DNA of 64,000 nt from an uncultured Cohaesibacter sp. (GCF_963664735.1 NZ_OY761553.1:2309303-2373302), one strand, 5' to 3'. Shown: positions 21,739-30,866, counted from the first letter of the stretch. A program made the numbers and translations. The notes: generated by a model not told the origin, from the letters alone.

Positions 21739-22227
21739 TTACTCGGCGCTCTCTTCTTCGCCAATAGACATGAACTTGGCGCTATAGGCCTTCTCACCGA
21801 GACGATCGATCAAATCAAGCTGAAGTTCCAGCCAGGCCTTGTGGCTTTCTTCTTCAATGGCAATTTCCTCGAAAAGAGCTTTGGAGCCAAGATCGCCCAC
21901 CTCATAGGCTTTCTTTGAGGCCTTGGTATAGGTCGCGATCGCGTTTTCTTCATCCGCCAGATCGGCCTTGAAGAGCTCGATAAGAGAGTCATGCAGAACT
22001 GGAGGTTTTTCAAATGCCATCACAGGCACGCCCTTCAGGAACAGGATCCGCTCAATGAAGCGGTCAGAATGCCCCCATTCTTCGCGCATTTCCTCGCGCA
22101 TCTGGTTAGCCAGCTTTCCCAAGCCCCAATCGTCAAGGCGCTGTGCATTAAGCTGGTATTGATGAGCTGCGCTCATTTCCATCTGCAGTGCGGTATTCAG
22201 ATTTTCAATGGTTTCACTGTTAGACAT
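21739..22227 (-). CDS. Bacterioferritin-like protein lacking the haem-ligand methionine
   Basis: A 162-residue four-helix ferritin-like protein, close to bacterioferritin in length and sequence (LNTALQMEMSAAHQYQLNAQ, HSDRFIERILFLKGVP). Residues matching the E. coli Bfr di-iron ligands Glu18, Glu51, His54, Glu94, Glu127 and His130 appear present. The position of the haem-binding Met52 aligns with Trp (MREEWGHSDRF). I therefore expect an iron-oxidising, haem-free protein. The start is the ATG at 22227; 75 bp of in-frame sequence upstream reads as non-coding. Confidence 0.85.
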   Translation of the reverse strand: MSNSETIENLNTALQMEMSAAHQYQLNAQRLDDWGLGKLANQMREEMREEWGHSDRFIERILFLKGVPVMAFEKPPVLHDSLIELFKADLADEENAIATYTKASKKAYEVGDLGSKALFEEIAIEEESHKAWLELQLDLIDRLGEKAYSAKFMSIGEEESAE

Positions 22228-22508
22228 TCTTTGATCCTTTTCCTTCAAAAAAAGAAGCTTTGAACTACTCCGTATAGTTGCAGTCAAAAGCCATGTTTTC
22301 AAGTCTCTTGCTGGAAATCATCACTCCACAACCCATAACAACTTTAGCTCAGTATCAAACCTTCATATCCAATCAAGGCTGTACTTAACCATTTGTTAAC
22401 TATCTTGATTAACCATTAAACCCAGCATTTCCGCCAAGGGCGTTGGAAAGCGTGGCCCAAGCTTCTTGGATGCTGGCGTAAAACTTAACGGCAAGAAGGG
22501 GGAGTATC

Positions 22509-22721
22509 ATGCCTAAATACATCTCGGTACGGCCGCATTTGCTGGACGAAACCGAAATTGAGACAGTGATTTTACAAACTGGTATGAACCCTCATGACAG
22601 AGGGCTGATCGTTGATTTCCTCGTCGAGAATTATGCTGTTGATCTTGATCTGCTAGCTTCGGTCTTCGCGAGTCTGGATCATATCGAGGCTCTGCCTATG
22701 GGCTTGCCAGAAGCTGCCTGA
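22509..22721 (+). CDS. Small hypothetical protein
   Basis: A 70-residue acidic protein with no signal peptide or membrane segment (MPKYISVRPHLLDETEIETV; ends LPMGLPEAA). It has a strong ribosome site, AAGGGGGAG, 7 bp before the ATG, which supports translation. It is not in an operon. I do not recognise a family. Confidence 0.65.
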   Translation: MPKYISVRPHLLDETEIETVILQTGMNPHDRGLIVDFLVENYAVDLDLLASVFASLDHIEALPMGLPEAA

Positions 22722-23129
22722 AATATTTGTTCTCAAACTCTCATGAATATTCGCGCCTGCCGTATTGCGTCCGTCCAGCGATAGAAAGGCGCAGTGGGCA
22801 CTTACTCGCCTGAGCGAAAGCAAGCGCCAGCTTTGCGGCAAAAAGGCGAGAGGCTCGGCACTCCCCTTCCCCTTCAATACCTTCAATACCCTCAATACCC
22901 TCAAGACCCTCAAGACGCCTTAAAGACCGCGGCCAGTTGTGCTTTGGCGTGGTTCTTCATGATTTAAAAACGCTTTTTCAATTTGACCGGCAAATAGCAA
23001 AATTCTTTTTTCTCTGTGGGCTGCAATTCTCTTTTATGTATCTTACCTAATATGCAAATCCATTCGCAGATAACCAAAGCTGCGTTTTGAGAACGCTGCA
23101 AGAACAGATCAATTTTCGGAGAAATTCAT
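22722..23129. other. Intergenic region with 9-bp tandem repeats
   Basis: About 400 bp before the GST gene. Apart from the repeat tract at 22871-22915 and the GST promoter region near its right end, no gene or structure is recognised. A minus-strand frame through the repeats has no ribosome site. Confidence 0.5.
22871..22915. repeat. Five 9-bp tandem repeats
   Basis: Units are CCTTCAATA (twice), CCCTCAATA (once) and CCCTCAAGA (twice), a minisatellite that changes base by base along the array. The length is likely to vary between strains. Confidence 0.85.
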
Positions 23130-23840
23130 ATGATCGATCCCAAGAAACTGTCCGACTTCCCAATTCAAAAGCGGTGGCCAGCACAGAATCCTGACGTGAT
23201 CCAGCTTTATTCCTTCCCGACTCCAAACGGCGTCAAGGTCTCCATCGCGCTTGAAGAAATGGGCCTGCCCTATGAAGCACACAAGGTTACGCTGAGTGAT
23301 GCTGACGTGAAGAGCGCAGAATTTCTCTCGCTCAATCCAAATAACAAGATTCCGGCAATCATTGACCCCCATGGGCCTGATGGCGACCCGATCGGGCTGT
23401 TTGAAACCGGTGCTATTCTGCTCTACCTGTCTGATAAAACAGGGAAGTTCATCGGGGCAACCGACCGAGACCGGGCCAAGATCATCCAGTGGTTGATGTT
23501 CCAGATGGGCGGCATTGGCCCCATGTTTGGCCAGCTGGGCTTTTTTGTAAAGTTCAAGGGTGCCGAAATCGAAGACCCTCGTCCGCGTCAGCGCTACATC
23601 GACGAGACAAAGCGTCTGCTTAATGTACTCAACACAGAGCTCGCTGATCGGGACTGGATTGCCGGAGACTATTCGATTGCAGATATGGCAATCGCTCCAT
23701 GGCTACGCCCGATTGTTGGCATTTATGAAGCCGCCGAGCTGGTAGACTTTGCCAGCTATACCAATGTCGTTGATTATCTCAAACGCTTTATGGACCGCCC
23801 GGCCGTACAAAAAGGCGTCAACATCCCGCCTCGGGATTAA
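23130..23840 (+). CDS. Glutathione S-transferase family protein (YfcG/Ure2-like)
   Basis: A 236-residue cytosolic GST. The thioredoxin-like N-terminal domain contains IQLYSFPTPNGVKVSIALEEMG and the glutathione-contact region NKIPAIIDPHGP then LFETGAILLYLSDK (about 86-99). The C-terminal helical domain runs from about 110. The arrangement resembles E. coli YfcG/YghU, which act as disulfide reductases, rather than classical conjugating GSTs. The ATG has GGAGAAATTCAT upstream. It is a single gene and its substrate is unknown. Confidence 0.9.
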   Translation: MIDPKKLSDFPIQKRWPAQNPDVIQLYSFPTPNGVKVSIALEEMGLPYEAHKVTLSDADVKSAEFLSLNPNNKIPAIIDPHGPDGDPIGLFETGAILLYLSDKTGKFIGATDRDRAKIIQWLMFQMGGIGPMFGQLGFFVKFKGAEIEDPRPRQRYIDETKRLLNVLNTELADRDWIAGDYSIADMAIAPWLRPIVGIYEAAELVDFASYTNVVDYLKRFMDRPAVQKGVNIPPRD

Positions 23841-23920
23841 TCGACCCACCGTCCTATTCAAACGAGTTTCAATCCGTCGGTCGTCACTGACGGATTGGCA
23901 TCCCAAGCGCGAAAGGGCCT

Positions 23921-24688
23921 TCAGGCAACTTGCTCCAACCTGTCCGGCTCGGGCATGACGATGCGGTTTTTTCCCTTATTCTTGGCATCATACATAAAGT
24001 GATCAGCCTCTGCGAAAAGGGTTTCAAAATCCCTGGTTCCAGATGAGAAAGCAACACCGATGCTGACCGAAAGATTGTGTTTTGCTTCTTCAGATGGCTC
24101 AAAAGTGAGGCATTCAATTGCAGTGCGCACAGCCTCTGCCGCCTGATAGGCCTTAACAAAGCTGCCTCCGTGGAAAAAGAGAGCAAACTCTTCCCCACCC
24201 ATGCGGGCAATAAGCGCGTCTTCCGGAGCAACCTGCGAGATTGTTCGGGAAATCAGCTTGAGCGCCGCATCGCCGGCAAGATGGCCGAAACGGTCATTGA
24301 TCTGCTTGAAATCGTCAAGGTCGATGCAAAACATCGTCGCCGGTTGGTTCTGTTGCAAATGGCTGGTTACGGCCTCGACAAAATAGCGGCGATTGAGAAA
24401 GCCGGTCAAATAGTCAAAACGCGCCTGCTTTTCCAGTTCAAGATTAAGCTCGGCCAGCTGCTTATGGGCATGCTCAAGCTCTGACAGTGCATCATGAAGT
24501 CGCCGTCTATGGCTATCGATCAGAAATGTGATTGGCAATCCGGCAAGAATTGGAACGAGACCGGCAATGACTAGACCTGCGAAGGGAATATTGCCGAAAA
24601 AGAAATACATCAACAATGCAGCTGTCAAAATTGACAAAACCATGGAGCCCACAGTTATCATCGCCAATCGAAGAATGCGCTTTGTCAT
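23921..24688 (-). CDS. Diguanylate cyclase (GGDEF), membrane-bound
   Basis: A 255-residue protein that makes c-di-GMP from two GTP. Two hydrophobic helices lie near the N-terminus (LAMITVGSMVLSILTAALLM and a second around 40-58), then a short coiled coil and a C-terminal GGDEF domain. The catalytic motif is GGEEF (RMGGEEFALFF), an active variant. The inhibitory RxxD site before it is missing (PEDA instead). The ATG chosen has AAGGA upstream; an in-frame start 66 bp earlier is possible. There is no separate sensory domain. Confidence 0.9.
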   Translation of the reverse strand: MTKRILRLAMITVGSMVLSILTAALLMYFFFGNIPFAGLVIAGLVPILAGLPITFLIDSHRRRLHDALSELEHAHKQLAELNLELEKQARFDYLTGFLNRRYFVEAVTSHLQQNQPATMFCIDLDDFKQINDRFGHLAGDAALKLISRTISQVAPEDALIARMGGEEFALFFHGGSFVKAYQAAEAVRTAIECLTFEPSEEAKHNLSVSIGVAFSSGTRDFETLFAEADHFMYDAKNKGKNRIVMPEPDRLEQVA

Positions 24689-25031
24689 ACAATCCGTGTC
24701 CTTAAAGCAATTCAATAAATTCAATATTCTTCCAATAAGACTGGAATCGCTCAAAAATCAAAGTAATTGTTTTTATCAAGAAGGATAGATACAATTTAGT
24801 GAGCAACAAGATAATTATTGCGTTGCACTTTACTAATCAAAACGCGCATCAATTCATAAATCCTACTTAATATAGAATTTTCAAATATTACATTATAATT
24901 AGCTATATTTCTTGAAGCCCCCTTATCTCTACCCTGCGCTCGTAAAGCAAACGTTATTTTCGTCGAGCTTTTTTCAGATTTGCCTCTTTGAAACACCCCA
25001 CCATAAAGCTGCCATTAGCTCGACTTGCAGG
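24689..25031. other. Intergenic, AT-rich
   Basis: This lies between the diguanylate cyclase start and the 3' end of the thi operon. It is AT-rich at 24780-24920. It should hold the cyclase promoter; no thi terminator with a clear T-run was found. Confidence 0.4.
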
Positions 25032-25751
25032 CTAGTCGGCGATCCAACGCTTGAGCAGCCAATTGGCCACTTGATGCAAAATGAGCGTCATTGCCACAAT
25101 CAAGACAAGGGCCGCAAACATGAGTGCGATACGCGAACGGGCATTGGCCATCAACATCAAATAGCCAAGCCCTTTGGACGCCCCGATCCATTCGCCGATC
25201 ACGGCGCCTGTGGGAGCGTAGGTAATGGCGATGCGGATGCTTGCGGCCAGCTGCGGCAAGGCATGAGGCAAGCGCAGCCAGACCAGCTCCCTCAAGCGGC
25301 TCGCTCTGGCGATGCGGGCAAGATCAAGAAACTCTCCTGGCGTTGAAAGCATGCCGTCCAAAAGGCCTGACGCTATGGGAAAGAAGACCAGCAAAACGGT
25401 CATGACGACTTTTGGGGCCATGCCATAGCCAAACCACAAGGTGAGAATGGGGGCCAGTACAAAAACGGGAATGGCTTGGGAGGCGTTGAGCAAAGGTCTG
25501 AGATTTTGCCGCGCCACTGGCGACAGCATCATAAGGATAGCGGCCCCTGCCCCCAGCAGCAGTCCAATAATAAAGCCGTAGGCCACCTCTTGGAGTGTCA
25601 CCAGACTGTGCAGAAGCAAGAGTGCCCGGTCTGACCACAGAACAGCAGCAACATCAGATGGTCCGGGCAGGATGAAGGCTGGCAGCAGCCCCAAAGCGGC
25701 CACCCCTTGCCACAAAAGCACGAGCAGGAGCGGGAGAAGAAATTTCCTCAT
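25032..25751 (-). CDS. thiX: ABC transporter permease for thiamine precursor (ThiX)
   Basis: A 239-residue inner-membrane permease with about six hydrophobic segments and the binding-protein-dependent transport motif near LARIARASRLRELVWLRLPHA, which contacts the ATPase. It belongs to the SsuC/ThiX type. It is the last gene of a riboswitch-controlled thiamine operon, 28 bp after the ATPase gene, so the substrate is probably a pyrimidine precursor such as FAMP/HMP. Confidence 0.88.
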   Translation of the reverse strand: MRKFLLPLLLVLLWQGVAALGLLPAFILPGPSDVAAVLWSDRALLLLHSLVTLQEVAYGFIIGLLLGAGAAILMMLSPVARQNLRPLLNASQAIPVFVLAPILTLWFGYGMAPKVVMTVLLVFFPIASGLLDGMLSTPGEFLDLARIARASRLRELVWLRLPHALPQLAASIRIAITYAPTGAVIGEWIGASKGLGYLMLMANARSRIALMFAALVLIVAMTLILHQVANWLLKRWIAD

Positions 25752-25779
25752 ATAGCCAGCCTCCTGCTCTTTGTGTTGT

Positions 25780-26502
25780 TCATACTGCGGCTCCTACCCC
25801 TAGCCTTATCTCGTCCAGCAAGGATGACGCTCTTTTTGCCAGCTCTGGATCTGCAAGATCATGAGGCCTGGTCTCATCTAGGGATGAGGTAAGCGGCTGC
25901 ATCAAGTGAAGCTTATGCTCGTTCAGCATCCAGATGGTCTGGCACAGACGCAAGGCTTCTGATGGATCGTGGGTGACCAGCAGAACCACCCGCCCTGCGA
26001 ATTTATCAAATGCCAGTTCCTGCATTGTGGCCCTCGTGGCCGGATCGAGCGCGGAAAAAGGTTCATCAAGCAGTATAAGATCAGCATCGCTCATCAGGGT
26101 TCGGGCAAGGGCCACCCGCTGCCTCTGCCCGCCCGACAATTCAGTTGGCTTGCGCGCCTCCAGGCCGGAAAGCCCAACAGCATCGAGGAGATCACGCGCC
26201 CGCTTGCGGCTTGGCTTGCGGCCTGCCAACGTTTCAACCAGCATGATATTTTGCAGGACAGAGAGCCGGGGCTGCATAAGGTCAGACTGCGCCATCCAGC
26301 CAACACGTTCGGCTCCCTTGCGCAGCCCTTCGAAGCGGGCTTCGCAGTCAAGCCCACCCAGAAGGCGCAGAATGGTTGATTTGCCCGAGCCCGAAGGCCC
26401 GAGCAAACCAGTCCATCCAGCTTCCAAATGCAGCTTGAACGGCTCGACAAGCCGCTCTCCATCAAGACACACGGTTCCCGACAGGCTGTAATTTTTCGTC
26501 AT
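25780..26502 (-). CDS. thiZ: ABC transporter ATP-binding protein (ThiZ)
   Basis: A 240-residue ATPase powering the ThiXY system. Visible: Walker A GPSGSGKST (about 34-42), signature LSGGQRQRVALARTL, Walker B LILLDEPFSALD and the H-loop VTHD. The ATG at 26502, with GAGTGAGG upstream, follows the thiY stop closely; an in-frame start 33 bp earlier would overlap thiY and is less likely. Confidence 0.9.
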   Translation of the reverse strand: MTKNYSLSGTVCLDGERLVEPFKLHLEAGWTGLLGPSGSGKSTILRLLGGLDCEARFEGLRKGAERVGWMAQSDLMQPRLSVLQNIMLVETLAGRKPSRKRARDLLDAVGLSGLEARKPTELSGGQRQRVALARTLMSDADLILLDEPFSALDPATRATMQELAFDKFAGRVVLLVTHDPSEALRLCQTIWMLNEHKLHLMQPLTSSLDETRPHDLADPELAKRASSLLDEIRLGVGAAV

Positions 26503-26506
26503 GGCC

Positions 26507-27463
26507 TCACTCGTTGCCAGCGAGCTCATGGGCAATGCTCTTTATCGCAGGCACTTTCTTGATCATGCCGATATCGGCAAGATAGGCGCCAAACGCCTTG
26601 TATCGCTCCTTGTCCAGCTTCATCGGCTGAACAGAGAATTTGGAATAGGTGTCGAACCAGGCATCATGATTGAGCTGATCGTCAAGCTCTGCGGCATAGC
26701 TCTTGAACTCTTCCCAAGTGCCTTCCGGGTCTTTGGCGATGGCTTCCGTTGCGCGTGCGGTGGCCAATAGAAAGGCCTTTATCTGGGAAAAATCCTTGCG
26801 ATCAGCAGCGGTTTCATAGACCAGTTCTTCATACATCGGCACGCCGTGTTCTTCAGGGAAAAAACATTTCCCCTTGCGCCCGACCATGGCCATCTGATGC
26901 AGTTCGAAATTGCGGAAGGCCCCGCCGACAGCGTCCACCTTGCCTGCCGCAAGAGCTGAGGTCAGGGCAAAGTTGACATTGACCTGCTCAACCTCTTCGG
27001 GCTCGACGCCATCATTGCGCAACATACGATGCATGAGAGCTTCTTCGATACCCGGAACGGAGAAACCAACGCGCCCGCCCTTAAGGTCTGCAAGGCTTTT
27101 GATCGGTCCGTCAGCATCGACCATGATGCAATAGAGAGGGCTGTCGATAAGAGACCCCACGCGCACAACGGGCAGTCCTGCCTCATGTTGGAGATAGAGT
27201 TGTGGCTGATAGGTTACGCCAAGATCCACTTGTCCGGCTGCGGCCATTTTCGGTGGGTCGGATGGATCGGCTGGCGCGATGATATCAACATCTAGCCCGG
27301 CATCCTCGAAATATCCCCGCTGCTTGGCGATGATGATCGGGCCGTGGTCGGGATTGACGAACCAGTCCAGCATAACGGAAAACGGAGTTCCGGCATTGGC
27401 TGGCGCTGCAATGCCCAAAGTGATGAGGGCTGCCAGCAGGTTTTTCTTGATAAACGGGTTCAT
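26507..27463 (-). CDS. thiY: Periplasmic thiamine-pyrimidine binding protein (ThiY, NMT1/THI5-like)
   Basis: A 318-residue secreted solute-binding protein. The signal peptide is MNPFIKKNLLAALITLGIAA with cleavage after ANA. The mature part is the NMT1/THI5 fold (LDWFVNPDHGPIIIAKQRGY near the start). ThiY proteins bind the formylated pyrimidine FAMP and deliver it to ThiXZ. It lies in the thiamine operon between thiD and thiZ, with 3 bp to thiD. Confidence 0.9.
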   Translation of the reverse strand: MNPFIKKNLLAALITLGIAAPANAGTPFSVMLDWFVNPDHGPIIIAKQRGYFEDAGLDVDIIAPADPSDPPKMAAAGQVDLGVTYQPQLYLQHEAGLPVVRVGSLIDSPLYCIMVDADGPIKSLADLKGGRVGFSVPGIEEALMHRMLRNDGVEPEEVEQVNVNFALTSALAAGKVDAVGGAFRNFELHQMAMVGRKGKCFFPEEHGVPMYEELVYETAADRKDFSQIKAFLLATARATEAIAKDPEGTWEEFKSYAAELDDQLNHDAWFDTYSKFSVQPMKLDKERYKAFGAYLADIGMIKKVPAIKSIAHELAGNE

Positions 27464-27466
27464 AGG

Positions 27467-28264
27467 TTAGCTCCTCAACATGAAAAAGTGGTCCGTCGGG
27501 CCATGACCCGAACCGACATCGAGATTGGCACTGCCCTTGATGGCATTCGAAATGTAGGCCTTGGCCGCTTTGGCCGCGGCCCGTCCGTCACCGCTGAGCG
27601 CCAATTGGGTGGCCAGCGCCGACGACAGGGAACAGCCGGTGCCGTGGGTATTTTTCGTCTCGATGCGCGGGGCATAAATCCACTCTTTCTGATCGGCAGA
27701 AAGGTATAGATCAGGGCTCTCGGCTGATCCAAGATGGCCCCCTTTGAGGTAGACCGCTTTGGGGCCAAGGGCCAAAAGCTCCTCAGCCTGCGCCTGCATG
27801 TCGTCCATGCTGATGGCTTCCAGAGAGCCGAGCAGATCGGCAGCTTCGGGCAAATTCGGCGTAATGATGTGCGCCATGGGCACAAGCACATCCCGCACGG
27901 CGTCAACGGCCTCCTCATTGAGAAGGCGAGACCCGCCTTTGGCGACCATAACGGGATCAAGCACGATGGGAGCCGCACAGTCTTTGAGTGCTCCGGCCAC
28001 TGCCTCTACGGCTTTAGAGGTGCCCAGCATGCCGATCTTTATGGCATCAACGCGGATATCGGTCAGGATGGCCTCTATCTGGGCGACAATGAATTCCGGC
28101 TCGGTCGGCACCCAACCGCTGACCCCTTGCGTATTCTGAGCCGTCATGGCGGCGATCACGGCCATGGCATAGCCACCATTGGCCGAAATAGCCTTGAGAT
28201 CGGCCTGAATGCCAGCCCCGCCCGACGGATCGGAGCCAGCAATCGAGAGGATGTTCGGAATCAT
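27467..28264 (-). CDS. thiD: Hydroxymethylpyrimidine kinase / phosphomethylpyrimidine kinase
   Basis: A 265-residue ribokinase-fold enzyme that phosphorylates HMP twice to HMP-PP for ThiE. Visible: the substrate motif IAGSDPSGGAGIQADLK (about 7-23) and the anion-hole motif NTHGTGCSLSSA near the C-terminus. The ATG at 28264 overlaps the thiE stop (ATGA). Length is normal. Confidence 0.96.
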   Translation of the reverse strand: MIPNILSIAGSDPSGGAGIQADLKAISANGGYAMAVIAAMTAQNTQGVSGWVPTEPEFIVAQIEAILTDIRVDAIKIGMLGTSKAVEAVAGALKDCAAPIVLDPVMVAKGGSRLLNEEAVDAVRDVLVPMAHIITPNLPEAADLLGSLEAISMDDMQAQAEELLALGPKAVYLKGGHLGSAESPDLYLSADQKEWIYAPRIETKNTHGTGCSLSSALATQLALSGDGRAAAKAAKAYISNAIKGSANLDVGSGHGPTDHFFMLRS

Positions 28265-28875
28265 GCAGCCTCCCACGCCTGAATCAATTCACGAGTTGCA
28301 GCTTCAGGATCATCTGCTTGGGAAATCGCGGATACAACGGCAAGGCCGGCACAGCCTTCGGCCTTCACACGCGGGATATCGGCCAACTTGACACCACCGA
28401 TGCCGACGCAGGGGAAAGGAGCTGCCCGCGCAATCCGCCCCATGGTTTCCAGACCGATCGGGGTCGCATGATTTTTCTTTGACAGGGTCGCACGCACCGG
28501 CCCGCAACCGATGTAATCCAGCGTGCCCTCGGGAAGTGCGGCTGCAATGGCCAGTTGATCTTCATTCTCGATGGAAAGGCCAAGAATTTTATCTGGTCCC
28601 AGAGCCTTGCGCATAGCAACTGGGTCTCCATCGGACTGCCCCATATGCAGCCCAGCAGCCCCACTGGCAAGAGCGACCTTCAGACGATCATTGATGATGA
28701 AGGGCACACCAAATTCCTGCGCGATCTTGTTGAGGCGCGAGGCCTGTTCGATGAGTACATCATCGGGCGCGGTCTTGTCCCTTAGCTGAATGATGGAGGC
28801 TCCGCCCTTTAGTGCAGCAAGAACGAGCGAATCGGACGGATTATGCGGAGTGACGAAATAGACGGAGAGATTCAT
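28261..28875 (-). CDS. thiE: Thiamine phosphate synthase
   Basis: A 204-residue TIM-barrel enzyme joining HMP-PP and thiazole phosphate to thiamine phosphate. Visible: IIQLRDK (about 29-35), FIINDRLKVALASGAAGLHMGQ (in part), GCGPV and the phosphate loop GIGGVKL. It overlaps thiM upstream and thiD downstream by ATGA junctions, so the three are translationally coupled. Confidence 0.96.
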   Translation of the reverse strand: MNLSVYFVTPHNPSDSLVLAALKGGASIIQLRDKTAPDDVLIEQASRLNKIAQEFGVPFIINDRLKVALASGAAGLHMGQSDGDPVAMRKALGPDKILGLSIENEDQLAIAAALPEGTLDYIGCGPVRATLSKKNHATPIGLETMGRIARAAPFPCVGIGGVKLADIPRVKAEGCAGLAVVSAISQADDPEAATRELIQAWEAA

Positions 28876-29660
28876 GATTCCTGTATCCTTGCCGCAGCGG
28901 AAAGCTGGTCTGGTTTGACGGTGTAAAGCGCATCGATAAAGGCAGTGGCGAATGAGCCCGGCGCAGAGGTTGTCTGTGCGGCCACCTCGCCAGCGAGCCC
29001 GTAATAGGCGATGGCAGCGGCTGTCGCCTCCAGATGCGGCTTGCCAACGATGAAGGAAGCGATTACGCCATTGAGCGTGCAGCCAAGGGCCGTGACGAGC
29101 GGCATCATAGGGTGGCCATTGTCAACGCGGAAGGAGCGGGTGCCATCTGTGATAAAGTCCTGAGGCCCGGTAACCGCCACGATGCCGCCGGTTGACGCAG
29201 CGAGCGCTTTGGCACCCTCTTCCGCTTCATTGACGCTGTCCGAACTGTCTGCACCTTTACCCTTTGTCATTTCGCCGCAAAGGGCGAGAATCTCGGAGGC
29301 ATTGCCGCGGATGACGGAAGGCTTGAGGGCCACAAGAGCAGCGGACGTTTCGCGGCGAAAGGTCGTTGCTCCGGCGGCAACCGGGTCAAGAACCCACGGG
29401 GTATTGTGATCATTGGCGCTCTCTGCTGCCACGATCATGCCGCGCACCCAATCGGAAGAAAGGGTGCCGATGTTGATGGTCAGCGCGGAGGCGATGGCGG
29501 CGAACTCACCGGCTTCCTCTTCAGCATGCAGCATGGCCGGAGAAGCCCCCGAAGCCAGCAAGGCATTGGCCATGACATTCATGGCGACAAAATTGGTGAT
29601 ATTCTGGATAAGTGGCGCGGTTTCGCGCATATGAAAGAGATATTGGCCCCAGTCGGTCAT
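28872..29660 (-). CDS. thiM: Hydroxyethylthiazole kinase
   Basis: A 262-residue kinase that salvages hydroxyethylthiazole for ThiE. Visible: PLIQNITNFVAMNVMAN near the N-terminus, LDPVAAGATTFR, and the catalytic TALGCTLNG. It is the first gene after the TPP riboswitch, with AGGAG before the ATG. With ThiXYZ, ThiD and ThiE the operon is a salvage route that takes in precursors; de novo thiC or thiG genes are not in this window. Confidence 0.96.
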   Translation of the reverse strand: MTDWGQYLFHMRETAPLIQNITNFVAMNVMANALLASGASPAMLHAEEEAGEFAAIASALTINIGTLSSDWVRGMIVAAESANDHNTPWVLDPVAAGATTFRRETSAALVALKPSVIRGNASEILALCGEMTKGKGADSSDSVNEAEEGAKALAASTGGIVAVTGPQDFITDGTRSFRVDNGHPMMPLVTALGCTLNGVIASFIVGKPHLEATAAAIAYYGLAGEVAAQTTSAPGSFATAFIDALYTVKPDQLSAAARIQES

Positions 29661-29732
29661 TCTTCGCTCCTACTGAGGCGGAAGAATTGACATCGGGTCG
29701 AGGTGGAAACCATCCGGTTTCCAAGGACCAAA

Positions 29733-29814
29733 GCGCAACTTCCTCCGCCAGTATGATCTGGTTCAGGTTCGAAGGGTTCATCTCAGCCCGGTTTCCCGGA
29801 CGCCCCTGTTACGC
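29733..29814 (-). promoter_or_regulatory. TPP riboswitch (THI element)
   Basis: The minus strand carries the conserved core: CTGAGATGAACCCTTCGAAC, then CTGA and CCAGATCATACTGGCG. Outer stem P1 is GCGTAAC paired with GTTGCGC at the two ends given here. Between it and thiM a 7-bp hairpin (GGAAACC-GGAT-GGTTTCC, 29705-29722) lies in the likely expression platform. TPP binding is expected to lower thiM operon expression. Confidence 0.95.
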
Positions 29815-30165
29815 GATCGATTTAAACGCAAACTGGTGGAATTTACCAGAGCCAGCCAGCCATTTTGTCTATGGTCACAGACGGGTTGGCGCACAAATTG
29901 CCGCAAACACGTCCGGGCCTCTGGACATCAAACAGCCAGTAACCATATGAAACATTTCATCTATTGAAATTTGCCAAAATATGGAGGAGAGGAAATATTG
30001 TCTTGTGCACAAAACAGCGAATAACGGCATGATGAAATGCTCATCATGCCGTTACATATCTCATGCCCCCCAAAATTGCTCGCAGCAATATGGCGGTTTC
30101 TGAACCATTGCCGTCAGTTCCAGAAAGAAAAGAAGCGGACAAGGAATCGAGGAAACTATTGAGCC
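29815..30165. other. Intergenic between thi leader and chemosensory operon
   Basis: It holds the thi promoter at its left end and a strong hairpin at 30022-30054. No gene is recognised. Confidence 0.5.
30022..30054 (-). terminator. Perfect 14-bp hairpin downstream of the chemosensory operon
   Basis: TAACGGCATGATGA and its exact inverse are separated by five bases. On the minus strand the following T-run is weak (TTCGCTGTTTTG). It lies about 110 bp after the operon's last stop and probably ends its transcript. Confidence 0.55.
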
Positions 30166-30774
30166 CTATTGAGAAGAAAAGCCCTGCCGACGCGCCAGCT
30201 CGGTCAGATTGACTTCAACGGTTGCAGCTCCAATCTTTTGATTACTCTCAGGATCAAGCAAGCTTTTGTTGATCTGAACGCGCCAGATTTGCAGCGTGTC
30301 GTCCCACTCCGGCTCATCGATGAACACAGCTTTCGGGCCCACATCGTAGGTCTTCTGAAACTTTGCTTCATCTCCTTGCCAGAAGTCAGAAGTGACCGAG
30401 GACTGACCAACATTCAGCCCCTTTTTATCCATCACGAAGACTTCGACAATCAGCCCGTAGGATTGGCCTTGCATGCGGGTGAGGTACACAGACAAGGGGC
30501 TGGATAGCGTTGCTGCAATGAGAGGCTTTTTGTCCATCTCCTGCTCAGCCCGCCACTGTTTGTCCAGCTCCAGAACCTTGCCCTGATCGATATTTCCATA
30601 TTGATCATTATGAGCGCGCACACTCACGGCGACGATATCGTTGCCCAACCATTTGTCAATTTCTTCAAACAGGCTTTTGGTATTGAAGTTCTCAATCTTG
30701 GGAGGTTGAGAGGCGACAGCCTGCGAACCAAAAGCGGCATAAAGCAGCAATGCGGCAAGTTTAACGATCTTCAT
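30166..30774 (-). CDS. Secreted sensor-like protein, paralogue 1 (Cache-like)
   Basis: A 202-residue periplasmic protein. The signal peptide is MKIVKLAALLLYAAFGSQAVA. The mature domain resembles a stand-alone PDC/Cache sensor: a helical start, then [34 protein letters not shown], and a final [10 protein letters not shown] strand. A close paralogue is encoded on the other side of the adjacent chemoreceptor. The ATG with AGGAGATGG upstream is preferred over an earlier start. It may bind a ligand and dock on the receptor; the Cache assignment is from pattern, not alignment. Confidence 0.75.
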   Translation of the reverse strand: MKIVKLAALLLYAAFGSQAVASQPPKIENFNTKSLFEEIDKWLGNDIVAVSVRAHNDQYGNIDQGKVLELDKQWRAEQEMDKKPLIAATLSSPLSVYLTRMQGQSYGLIVEVFVMDKKGLNVGQSSVTSDFWQGDEAKFQKTYDVGPKAVFIDEPEWDDTLQIWRVQINKSLLDPESNQKIGAATVEVNLTELARRQGFSSQ

Positions 30775-30866
30775 TTGCCATCTCCTGTTTATTATCGTTC
30801 TTTCTGAGCCCGAGGCCATATTGAACCAATGGTCGGCACATCAAGTCTGTTGTTTGTTTCATCTGA

